Source of the DNA: JBBECF01 sp040881945
GTDB taxonomy: Bacteria; Pseudomonadota; Alphaproteobacteria; Dongiales; Dongiaceae
DNA: 41,734 bases
Assembly (NCBI GenBank): GCA_040881945.1
Contig: JBBECF010000037.1
Location: forward strand, 1-41,734
Direction: 5' to 3'
In this document: piece after piece, positions 1 through 6,608 of the stretch
Position numbering within the stretch: position 1 is the first letter of the stretch
How the letters are laid out: every line of letters begins with the position of its first letter
The notes under the pieces: generated by a model
Told to the model about the DNA's origin: nothing
What the model saw: only the letters and a program-made list of their open reading frames with translations
Databases searched by the model: none
Made by a program: the position numbers and the translations under genes

Positions 1-258
1 GAGGCCGTCGAAGCAGGGCGGCAGCCGCGCCGCGATGACGTCGGTCCAGGTGACGCCGGCGCCGAGGCGCCAATGGTCGCCGGCGTCGGCGATGCCGCGC
101 AACGACCGCAGGCCGGTGATGTCGAGCACGTCGTCGTCGAGCGGCCGTTCGACCCGCGCCGGGTAGAAATCGGTGCCGCCGGCGAGCACGGTCCGCTTGC
201 CGGAACCGAGCGCGCCGAGCGCCTCGCTCAGCTCAGAGGGCCGCAGATAGCTGCCCAT
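1..258 (-). CDS. FAD-binding subunit of a molybdenum hydroxylase (xanthine dehydrogenase/CO dehydrogenase medium-chain type), 3' part outside window
   Basis: Read leftward from the ATG at 258, the frame stays open to the window edge (86 codons). The start is MGSYLRPSELSEAL. It is followed by VLAGGTDFYPARV (the glycine-rich FAD pyrophosphate-binding loop of this family), then DITGL, and later LGAGVTWTDV. This order is typical of the N-terminal FAD domain of XdhB/CoxM/CutM-type subunits, which pass electrons from a Mo-cofactor subunit and 2Fe-2S centres to an acceptor. Full-length relatives are about 270-300 residues, so roughly two thirds lie outside. The Mo and Fe-S partner subunits are not visible. 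A TTGACA/CGTAAT promoter lies just upstream and a purine-rich Shine-Dalgarno (GGGAGG) precedes the ATG. The substrate cannot be told from this piece. Confidence 0.82.
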   Translation of the reverse strand, partial: MGSYLRPSELSEALGALGSGKRTVLAGGTDFYPARVERPLDDDVLDITGLRSLRGIADAGDHWRLGAGVTWTDVIAARLPPCFDGL

Positions 259-312
259 CGCCTCCCACTCCCATCCGGCCATTACGGTGCGCGCCCGAAG
301 GGCTGTCAAGGA
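196..312. repeat. Direct repeat, copy 1 (intact gene start plus promoter)
   Basis: This stretch covers the first codons and the promoter of the FAD-subunit gene. It recurs at 961-1077. Bases 208-263 are identical to 974-1029 (56 bases). The flanks match less well, at roughly three quarters on the promoter side, with small indels. The offset is 766-767 bases. Confidence 0.88.
281..309 (-). promoter_or_regulatory. Sigma-70-like promoter of the FAD-subunit gene
   Basis: On the minus strand TTGACA (309-304) is followed after 17 bases by CGTAAT (286-281). This is an ideal -35 box, ideal spacing and a 4/6 match to the -10. The predicted start of transcription is about 15 bases before the ATG at 258. 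The same arrangement is kept in the duplicated copy at 1048-1076, which supports the reading. Confidence 0.6.
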
Positions 313-438
313 TCGGCGCCACCTTGGCCGCACCGCCGGGCTTAGACCGGCGCCCCGGCACTGACCCGGACCCGTCCGCCTCCCTCCGGCGGGAGCGTCC
401 TGTCCGGCGAGAAAATGAAAACCGATCGATCGACCCCA

Positions 439-464
439 TGTCCGGCGGGAAATCCCGCCGGACA
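439..464. repeat. Perfect 12-base inverted repeat
   Basis: The arms TGTCCGGCGGGA and TCCCGCCGGACA are separated by AA. The 26-base stretch can form a long GC-rich hairpin. There is no T-run on either side, so a classical intrinsic terminator is not supported. It could be a palindromic repeat element or a protein-binding site. Confidence 0.6.
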
Positions 465-740
465 ACGTGTCGAATTCCGACGGACGACCCGGCGGCCCCA
501 TCCCGCCCGAGCCTTTGGCCGTTGGGCAGTACGTCCGGTGGGAAGCTGTAAAAATGAACGACCTACCCCATGCGCAGCGGGGACCGACGCGCCATTCTCG
601 CCGGAGAAGCGGGCCGCCCCCGGAGGACAAAGGCCGCCTCGACGGTCGAAGGGGCGCCCCTACGATGTTGACCGCGCGGGTCGAATCGGTGCGACCGTCC
701 GCCGGGCCATCACATCGAGTCCTCGGGCAAGTTTCGCCTG

Positions 741-772
741 GCTGGCAAAAGCCAGCGGTCCGAATGGACCGC
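741..772. repeat. Two adjoining perfect stem-loops
   Basis: GCTGGC-AAAA-GCCAGC (741-756) is followed directly by GCGGTCC-GAAT-GGACCGC (755-772); the two share two bases. Two perfect hairpins back to back with tetraloops in otherwise non-coding DNA suggest a structured transcript or a terminator-like element. There is no T-run, and no family was recognised. Confidence 0.45.
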
Positions 773-854
773 CATTCGGCCGGGTTCCCTATTCACGATC
801 TCAAACAACGGACCCTCGGATCGAGTCCGAAAGCGCCACTGACGCAAAGCCAGT

Positions 855-872
855 GTAGGACTATGCTCCTAC
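855..872. repeat. Short inverted repeat GTAGGA-N6-TCCTAC
   Basis: A perfect 6-base stem with a 6-base loop lies at the far end of the broken gene copy. Its right arm contains the stop codon (869-871, minus strand) of the 51-codon fragment starting at 1024. On the minus strand TTGACT precedes it and TACACT follows at 17-base spacing, so it could equally be part of a weak promoter. Confidence 0.3.
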
Positions 873-1024
873 GCAGTCAAGGGCTTGCGAGAATTGGCGA
901 CCGTTGCCGACAGGCTTGCAGCGTCGGCCGTTTGCAAATTGATACAAGAAGCCCGGCTCATTGGCCGGACACAGAGCGCGCCGAGCGCCTCGCTCAGCTC
1001 AGAGGGCCGCAGATAGCTGCCCAT
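869..1024 (-). pseudogene. Broken duplicate of the FAD-subunit gene start
   Basis: From the ATG at 1024 the minus strand repeats the first 17 residues of the FAD subunit (MGSYLRPSELSEALGAL). The frame then runs into unrelated sequence and ends at a stop at 869-871, giving 51 codons. No glycine-rich FAD loop is present, so it cannot be functional as a dehydrogenase subunit. Its promoter (1048-1076) is still intact, so the fragment may be transcribed leftward through the spacer. Confidence 0.6.
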
Positions 1025-1077
1025 CGCCTTCCGCCCATCATTCGGCCATTACGGTCCGCGCCCGAGAGGCTGTCAAG
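961..1077. repeat. Direct repeat, copy 2 (promoter and first codons only)
   Basis: This is the second copy of 196-312, identical over the 56 bases 974-1029. It lies on the same strand and in the same orientation as copy 1. The coding part is better preserved than the promoter side, and homology stops abruptly near 961. Confidence 0.88.
1048..1076 (-). promoter_or_regulatory. Duplicated TTGACA-N17-CGTAAT promoter
   Basis: TTGACA lies at 1076-1071 and CGTAAT at 1053-1048 on the minus strand, again with exactly 17 bases between. It is the paralogue of the promoter at 281-309 and points into the broken gene copy. Confidence 0.45.
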
Positions 1078-1140
1078 ATTTCCCATGGCGGGGTCGCGGT
1101 GCTATGCAGGTCGCCGGCGAGCGCGAGCGCGGGGCCGGTC

Positions 1141-1386
1141 ATGGCCGAACTGACGATCAAGGACTTGGATGCGTCCGTTGTGGAGGCGTTGGCGAGACGC
1201 GCCCAGGCCCGCGGGACTTCGTTCGATGAAGAAATCCGCCGCACGCTGGCGGAGTCGGTCGTGCTCGGTCGCGAGACCTTCGCCCACCACACTGCGGCGT
1301 GCCGCGCTGCGTCGCGCGCAAATGGTGAGCGCCCGGCATCGGACAGCGCGACCTTCATTCGGCACTGGCGCGATCTTTGGGGATGA
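1141..1386 (+). CDS. FitA/VapB-type ribbon-helix-helix antitoxin-like protein, without a toxin gene
   Basis: An 81-residue protein. It starts MAELTIKDLDASVVEAL and continues with ALARRAQARGTSFDEEIRRTL, the ribbon-helix-helix pattern of FitA/StbC/VapB antitoxins (a beta strand, then two helices with the GxSxxEEIR turn). The C-terminal SDSATFIRHWRD resembles the toxin-wrapping tail of FitA-like antitoxins, so the protein looks complete. Such proteins normally bind their own promoter and neutralise a PIN-domain RNase encoded directly downstream. Here only 23 bases follow before the end of an opposing gene, and no PIN gene is present. The open frame extends upstream of 1141, but that part is non-family sequence and includes the repeat, so the ATG at 1141 was chosen. 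No good Shine-Dalgarno is visible. Confidence 0.7.
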   Translation: MAELTIKDLDASVVEALARRAQARGTSFDEEIRRTLAESVVLGRETFAHHTAACRAASRANGERPASDSATFIRHWRDLWG

Positions 1387-1409
1387 GCTCGGAAATCTCC
1401 GGCTCGCAG

Positions 1410-3152
1410 TCAGTCCTTTTTGATGACGCCGCCGAGGCCGAGCACGGCGAGGGACGTAAGCACCCAGCCGAACGCGATATGCAGCCACATGTAAATCCAC
1501 ACGGCCCAGCCCTTCAAACCGTTTGCGAGCGGCAACCAATATTCCTCCTGGTGCAGTTCGACGATCGGAAGGAACACGTCGAGGCTGTACACGAACGCGC
1601 GGAACTGCGGATACTCAGGTGGAAGCTCAGCACGCTCGATGTAGGCGGGGCTCATGTAAACCCGCTCCTTGGCCGGGACGATAAGTTGGCGACCCTCGGC
1701 CACGTCGAAGACGCCCCAGCCGAACAGAACGACGGCGAGCGCCCACGACACCGCGCGCCACGGCCGGTAGCCATGGCCGACGATCACGCCGAGTAGCCAA
1801 TTGATTATCCGATCCCACGGCCCAAGACGGCCACTACGCCGCAAGAGCCTTTGTTTTTCGATGGCGATCTTCCGAGCGTCATGCTCGTGCCCCATTTTCC
1901 GCAGTACGGCGACAAGCTGCTCGAATGGCTGCGGGCGAAAACCCGTTTTCAGATGCTCGGCGGGCTGCAGGTGAAGCCATCGCAACCGTGTCTCCGAGTC
2001 GGTTAGCGGTTTGTCGCCGCCAATACGGTCGTATGCAAACCCATCCAGTGATAGGTTCCCTTTCGCCGGCCAACTTGCTTCGTCATCGATGAGCGCGTCA
2101 ACCCAGGCTTGAGTGAGATCGACCGTTCCTTCAGGTTTTTGTTTTAACCGCCGAAAAAACAAGCCTCGGTGAACACGGGCGCTCTCCAAGCGCAGCGCGC
2201 AAGCAGCGGTATTTGCGAAGGCCCCGCCTTCGCAAACGAACTGACCTAAAATACTCGCACTAGGAAAGCGCACTTCGCCCTTGGCTTGAAACCCTTTGCT
2301 AAGGAACACATTGCCGCCAACTTCGACGTGGTCGCAACTGAGCGCGTCGCGGCGTTCGTTTTCGAAGGTGCCTTTGGTGCAGTTGAGGTCTCCTCCAATC
2401 TTGACCCCAGCGAGCCCCACCTCACCCCTGGCACAGAACCCATCGTTGAGCGAGACATCGCCTCCAATCTCGGCGCCGTCGCAACTCAGCGCCCTGTCGC
2501 CCTCCTTATCGAAGGTGCCTTTTTCGCAGTCGAGATTTCCTCCGATCTTGGCCCCGACGAATCGCACCTCGCCTTCGGCCCGAAAACCTTTGTTTAGGAC
2601 GACACTGCCGTCGACCCGTGCGCCGTCACAGTTCAGTGCCGTGCCATCGTCATTTGCGATAGTGCCCGTTCGACAGTCCAAGCTTGCTCTGATTCTGGCC
2701 CCCAAAAACCGCACCTCGCCTCTTGCGTGGAACCCATCACGGAGAAAAACAGCGCCGTCGACAGACACCCGATCAGCCGTGATGCCGGGGACTTGGCTGC
2801 CGGCGAGACTGATGGTCCTCGTACTTGCGTCGCGCAGGATGATGGGCTTCTCGATGTAGCACCGCAGAAGCCCCAGCGGCACCAGCACTGTGGCCGCTTC
2901 AAAGTCGAGCGGACCTGTAATCTTGGCGCCCACGACCCGCACGCCCTTCGCGTGGACCGGCCAATCGTTGGGGCGTTGGCACAGCGCCAGCGCGCGGATG
3001 ATCTTGGAACCGACCGTTCGGTCGTCGCCCCAGGCGGCTCCGTTCGGCGGATCGGTGTCGCCGGGGTGTTCGGCCGCAAAATCGCAATACTCGCCCTTCG
3101 CCGCAGCCTCGATCACCTTGCGTTCTGCTTCGGTCGGCTCCAACGGCTCCAT
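1410..3152 (-). CDS. Membrane-anchored beta-helix repeat protein of unknown function
   Basis: A 580-residue protein. Residues 1-70 are a charged lead-in. Residues 70-340 have a regular, beta-helix-like pattern with alternating short hydrophobic strands and glycine turns. It includes four 49-residue repeats from residue 140, each starting GFxAxGEV and containing GAxIxGxLDC and LxCDGA. The C-terminal quarter has hydrophobic segments around residues 445-485 (WLLGVIVGHGYRPWRAVSWA, then VVLFGWGVF) and at the very end (VWIYMWLHIAFGWVLTSLAV), with a conserved-looking YSLDVFLPIVELHQEEYW between them. As known to me, relatives carry uninformative names such as membrane-associated oxidoreductase. No catalytic motif is visible, so I give no enzyme function. 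A GGGAAGGGG ribosome site precedes the ATG. Confidence 0.8.
   Translation of the reverse strand: MEPLEPTEAERKVIEAAAKGEYCDFAAEHPGDTDPPNGAAWGDDRTVGSKIIRALALCQRPNDWPVHAKGVRVVGAKITGPLDFEAATVLVPLGLLRCYIEKPIILRDASTRTISLAGSQVPGITADRVSVDGAVFLRDGFHARGEVRFLGARIRASLDCRTGTIANDDGTALNCDGARVDGSVVLNKGFRAEGEVRFVGAKIGGNLDCEKGTFDKEGDRALSCDGAEIGGDVSLNDGFCARGEVGLAGVKIGGDLNCTKGTFENERRDALSCDHVEVGGNVFLSKGFQAKGEVRFPSASILGQFVCEGGAFANTAACALRLESARVHRGLFFRRLKQKPEGTVDLTQAWVDALIDDEASWPAKGNLSLDGFAYDRIGGDKPLTDSETRLRWLHLQPAEHLKTGFRPQPFEQLVAVLRKMGHEHDARKIAIEKQRLLRRSGRLGPWDRIINWLLGVIVGHGYRPWRAVSWALAVVLFGWGVFDVAEGRQLIVPAKERVYMSPAYIERAELPPEYPQFRAFVYSLDVFLPIVELHQEEYWLPLANGLKGWAVWIYMWLHIAFGWVLTSLAVLGLGGVIKKD
2148..2735 (-). repeat. 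Four tandem 147-base (49-residue) coding repeats
   Basis: The repeat starts are GFHARGEVRF, GFRAEGEVRF, GFCARGEVGL and GFQAKGEVRF, spaced exactly 49 residues apart for the first intervals. Each unit keeps two cysteines (LDC or LNC, and NCDGA or SCDGA) in the first three copies. They form the predicted beta-helix of the surrounding gene. Coordinates are rounded to the unit boundaries. Confidence 0.75.
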
Positions 3153-3412
3153 CGCGCCCCTTCCCCTTGCGCCAGCGCGCTGCGGTTGTGCCCCGTCACA
3201 TACACCCCTTCGCCGGTCGGTGGAATGCCCGTTGCCAGCCCGTCGCGGCGTGCCCGTGCTCGGCGTCGGCGCCGCGGCCCAGTAAGGCGCCAGCCCCGGC
3301 GGTCGGAAGCCTGAGCGTCGCCGCGCCCTTCGCTATTGTCAGAGCCGCGGCCCGGCGGTAGCCTGCGCGAAGCAATGCCGTCGCCACGGTGCGGTGCAGG
3401 AGGAGGTTGGCT

Positions 3413-5632
3413 ATGCGCAAGGCAGTCTGGCTCGTCGCCCTCGGCTGGGCGGTCGCTTCGGCCCCCGGCGCCGTCGCCCAGGATGTGTACCGGGCCGACA
3501 TGACGCAGATCGGCGTTACGCCGACCCTGCATCTCAATCTGGGCACCGGTGTCGGCGTGACCGTCGGCGTCCTGGATACCCTGGCGGATCCCACCCACGA
3601 CGAATTCAACGGGCGGCTGACGACGGCCAGGTACGGTAACGGCACGTATACGCAGCCCGGCCTGCACGGCACCCACGTCTCCGGCACGATCGCGGCCGGC
3701 CGGAACGGCTTCGGCATGGTCGGCGTCGCGCCCGGCGCCTCGATCGTCAACGTCGGCGTGTTCGACGACAGGGGCTGGATCGCCGATCCGTCCGCCGCCC
3801 TCGCCCTCGCCTATGTCGTCGGACAGGGCGCCACCATCGTCAACATGAGCTATGGCCCGACGCTGAGCGGCGACGTGTTCCTCAACGGCGAGCTCAACAC
3901 CTTCGCGCAATACGGCAACCAGCTGGTGATCGCGCGCGCCGCCGGCAACGACGGCCGCAACGCCCGCTACGAACCATTCTCCGGCGACGCCTCGAGCCAG
4001 CTCGGCCACATCCTGATCGTCGGCAGCGTCGATGCGAACAACAGGATTTCAAGCTTCTCCACGCGGCCGGGCTCTGCGTGCATCGGCCCCAGCACGCGAT
4101 GCTCGGCCGACGACCTGATGCGGAACTTCTTCCTGGTGGCGCCCGGACGCAGCGTCTATTCGACGGCGCCGGGCGACGTCTATGCCACGATGTCCGGCAC
4201 GTCGATGGCGACGCCGCACGTCGCCGGCGCGGCGGCGCTGCTGCAAGGCGCATGGCCGCATCTGAAGCTCGACCCGAAGGGCACCGCGTCGATCCTGAAG
4301 CTCAGCGCCACCGATCTCGGCACGAAGGGCGTCGACAGCACCTACGGTTGGGGCCTGTTGAACGTGCCGCGCGCCTTCCAGCCGCTGGGCACGACCTTCG
4401 TCGCCACCGGCGCGACCGTGACGGACGGCGGCACGCCGACGTCCAGCAACCGGCTGCGGTTGCGCCAATCGGCCGTGCCGGGCGCGATGTCGGTTCAAGC
4501 GGCGCTGTCCGACCTCGTCGTCTTCGACGATTTCGCGCGCGATTTCGCGGCCGACGTGAGCGTCGCCGACGATGGCTACACCGGGCCGGACATGCTGGAA
4601 CGGCTGAGCGCGCTTCGCGGCATGCTCGACGAACCGGGTACCGTGATGGCGCTCGGATCTCGGACGCTGTCGTTCACGTCCGAGACCGGGTACGACGGTT
4701 CGGTGCTGAGCGAGATGTCCGTGACGCGGCCGGGCTTCGGCCTCACCTTCGGCTACGGCGCGGCGCTCGGCTTCGCGGCGAGCGACGGCGTTCCGGCCGT
4801 CGACGATGCCGACGGCCTACTGCGCCGCGAAATGGCCCTGGGCTTGGGGCCGGCCGGCGATTCCTTGGCGAATGCGACTTTCGTCGGCGGCGAAACGGCG
4901 CTGGCCGAGGGACTGTCGCTGGCCGCGTTCTACGCCGACACCAGCCTCAGAGTCCAGGACGCGTCCGTCAATTCCATGCCTTGGCTCGTCGAGGAAGAGA
5001 AACCTGACACGTCGCTGATGGGCATGCGCCTCGGCTACGAGGTGTCGAACGGCGTCGTTCTCGGCGCCAGCTACCAGCGGATGACGGAATCCGACCAACT
5101 GCTCGGCGGCGAAACGCGCGGGGCGTTCGCCTTGGCCGAGAACGCGACCACCGAGATGGTGGGCACCAGCCTGGCCGTCGCGCTCGACCGCGACCTGTCG
5201 GTGTTCGCCTTCTATCAGGAGGCCTGGACGCGCGCCGAAACCGGCGCGACCTCGCTGTTCGACGACGTCGATGATTGGCGGGCGCGCCGCAGCGGCGTGG
5301 CGATCGAGTGGCGCAACGCCTTCGACGCGAACGACCGCCTGGAACTTGCGGCCGTGCGCCCGTTGAGCGTGTACAGCGGCAGCGGCACCGCTTCGGTGCC
5401 GGTCGGCCGCACCTTGGAAGGCGACGTCGTCTATGCCGACAACGGCTATTCGGTCGACAGTTCGGCCCAGCCTCTCGAGCTGACGCTCACCTATCTCGGA
5501 CCCAAGACCGAGTGGGCGCCGGGCCGCGAGTACGCCTATGGCCTGTCCCTCGGCTATTGGAACGACGACGTCGCGGGTGGGGCGGCGAATGACGGGGCGA
5601 GCGTCCTCGCCACGCTGAAGGCCGGCTTCTAG
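3413..5632 (+). CDS. Subtilisin-like serine protease autotransporter
   Basis: A 739-residue protein. The start at 3413 is preceded by AGGAGGAGG and begins a Sec signal peptide (MRKAVWLVALGWAVASAPG, cut after AVA at residue 22). An upstream in-frame ATG would spoil the signal. The S8 peptidase domain follows with Asp55 (GVLDT), His85 (HGTHVSGT) and Ser264 (GTSMATPHVAG), so all three catalytic residues are present. From about residue 450 the sequence becomes a series of amphipathic strands (for example LGYEVSNGVVLGASYQRM) and ends in LATLKAGF, with the terminal aromatic residue of an outer-membrane barrel. It fits the SphB1/NalP type of type V secreted protease, which is exported to the surface and may process surface proteins. 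It stands alone between opposing genes. Confidence 0.9.
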   Translation: MRKAVWLVALGWAVASAPGAVAQDVYRADMTQIGVTPTLHLNLGTGVGVTVGVLDTLADPTHDEFNGRLTTARYGNGTYTQPGLHGTHVSGTIAAGRNGFGMVGVAPGASIVNVGVFDDRGWIADPSAALALAYVVGQGATIVNMSYGPTLSGDVFLNGELNTFAQYGNQLVIARAAGNDGRNARYEPFSGDASSQLGHILIVGSVDANNRISSFSTRPGSACIGPSTRCSADDLMRNFFLVAPGRSVYSTAPGDVYATMSGTSMATPHVAGAAALLQGAWPHLKLDPKGTASILKLSATDLGTKGVDSTYGWGLLNVPRAFQPLGTTFVATGATVTDGGTPTSSNRLRLRQSAVPGAMSVQAALSDLVVFDDFARDFAADVSVADDGYTGPDMLERLSALRGMLDEPGTVMALGSRTLSFTSETGYDGSVLSEMSVTRPGFGLTFGYGAALGFAASDGVPAVDDADGLLRREMALGLGPAGDSLANATFVGGETALAEGLSLAAFYADTSLRVQDASVNSMPWLVEEEKPDTSLMGMRLGYEVSNGVVLGASYQRMTESDQLLGGETRGAFALAENATTEMVGTSLAVALDRDLSVFAFYQEAWTRAETGATSLFDDVDDWRARRSGVAIEWRNAFDANDRLELAAVRPLSVYSGSGTASVPVGRTLEGDVVYADNGYSVDSSAQPLELTLTYLGPKTEWAPGREYAYGLSLGYWNDDVAGGAANDGASVLATLKAGF

Positions 5633-5675
5633 TCGGCGGCAGCGGCGGGCGCGAAGGTCAGCGAATCGTCGCCCC

Positions 5676-6608
5676 TCACAGGCGCACCGGCGGCGGCAAA
5701 TCGGCGAGGCGGCGGTCGATGGCGGCGCGCTCGGGCAGGCTGGGCTGGGCGCCGACGGTGAGGCAGGCGAGGCCGCCGGCGACGCCGGCGCGATGCAGGG
5801 CCGGCGGCAGATCGGCGCCGGCATCGAGGGCGGCGGCCAGGGCGCCGACGAAGGCGTCGCCGGCGCCCGTCGTGTCCAAGGGCACGATCGGCAGGGCGCC
5901 GATTCTCCAGGCCCCCTGCCCGCCCTTGCCGGGGAACGCCGCGGCGCCGGCCGAGCCGAGCGTGACGATCGTCGTCACGCCGGCGGCGGCGGCGATGGCG
6001 GCGGCGGCGGAGTTGGCCGATGCGGCCGGCAGGCCGAGGCCGCTGGCGATGGCGACGGCCTCGCTCTCATTGACGACAAGCCAATCGAGTGCGGCCAGGA
6101 CGGCGCGCGGGATCGCGGCCGCCGGGGCGGCGTTCAGCAGCACGCGGGCGCCGCGGGCGCGGGCGCGGGCGATCAGCGTCCAGTTCTCGTCCGCCGGCAC
6201 CTCCATCTGGAGCAGCAGCAGCGTTTCCGGTCCGAGCAGCACATCGGCAACCTGGCGCTGCGCGGCGCCGCCGTTCGCGCCGGCGGCGACGACGATCAGG
6301 TTCTGGCCGTCGCGGTCCACCGGGATGAGGGCGCAGCCGGTCGGCCGCTCGTCGTCGCGCTCGACGGCCGAGAGGTCGATGCCGGCGGCGACCAGCTCGG
6401 CCAGCGCCAGATCGGCAAACGGGTCGCGGCCGACGCGGCCGACCATGCGGACCGAAGCGCCGGCGCGCGCCGCCGCCAGCGCCTGATTGGCGCCCTTGCC
6501 GCCGGGCACCAGCCGGTAGCCCGGGCCCAGCACCGTCTCGCCGGGCCTGGGCAACGCCACCACGGGCACGACGATGTCGATGTTGATCGAACCGAAGACG
6601 ACGATCAT
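5676..6608 (-). CDS. Ribokinase-family (PfkB) sugar kinase
   Basis: A 310-residue protein, the usual ribokinase length. The N-terminus MIVVFGSINIDIVV and GGKGANQA (residues 36-43) form the sugar-binding region. DTTGAGDAFVG carries the catalytic base Asp251 and the anion hole. The most likely reaction is ATP-dependent phosphorylation of ribose or a similar sugar at the 5' position; the family also includes nucleoside and deoxyribokinases, so the substrate is not settled. Its ATG at 6608 overlaps the stop of the glycosidase gene (ATGA), which implies translational coupling. It is the last gene of the ABC-importer operon and would phosphorylate the sugar released upstream in the pathway. Confidence 0.85.
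   Translation of the reverse strand: MIVVFGSINIDIVVPVVALPRPGETVLGPGYRLVPGGKGANQALAAARAGASVRMVGRVGRDPFADLALAELVAAGIDLSAVERDDERPTGCALIPVDRDGQNLIVVAAGANGGAAQRQVADVLLGPETLLLLQMEVPADENWTLIARARARGARVLLNAAPAAAIPRAVLAALDWLVVNESEAVAIASGLGLPAASANSAAAAIAAAAGVTTIVTLGSAGAAAFPGKGGQGAWRIGALPIVPLDTTGAGDAFVGALAAALDAGADLPPALHRAGVAGGLACLTVGAQPSLPERAAIDRRLADLPPPVRL

Larger units (their letters stand above)
313..960. other. Non-coding spacer between the two repeat copies
   Basis: About 650 bases with no convincing gene. Open frames exist on the plus strand, but their translations are rich in Arg, Pro and Ser, lack any recognisable motif and have no ribosome site. The composition is less uniform than in the neighbouring genes, with AT-richer patches around 780-960. 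Several perfect stem-loops occur (439-464, 741-772, 855-872). No tRNA, CRISPR array or transposase remnant was recognised. Confidence 0.5.

Noticed and set aside
439..464. Intrinsic terminator at the perfect palindrome
   Set aside because: No T-run on either side and no gene ends close by; kept only as an inverted repeat.
415..858. Possible genes in the spacer left of the antitoxin (147 and 228 codon frames)
   Set aside because: No ribosome site, no motif, Arg/Pro-rich translation, and the longer frame runs through the duplicated promoter region.
961..1140. N-terminal extension of the antitoxin gene
   Set aside because: The extension is encoded by the broken repeat copy read on the wrong strand; family homology begins at MAELTIKDL.
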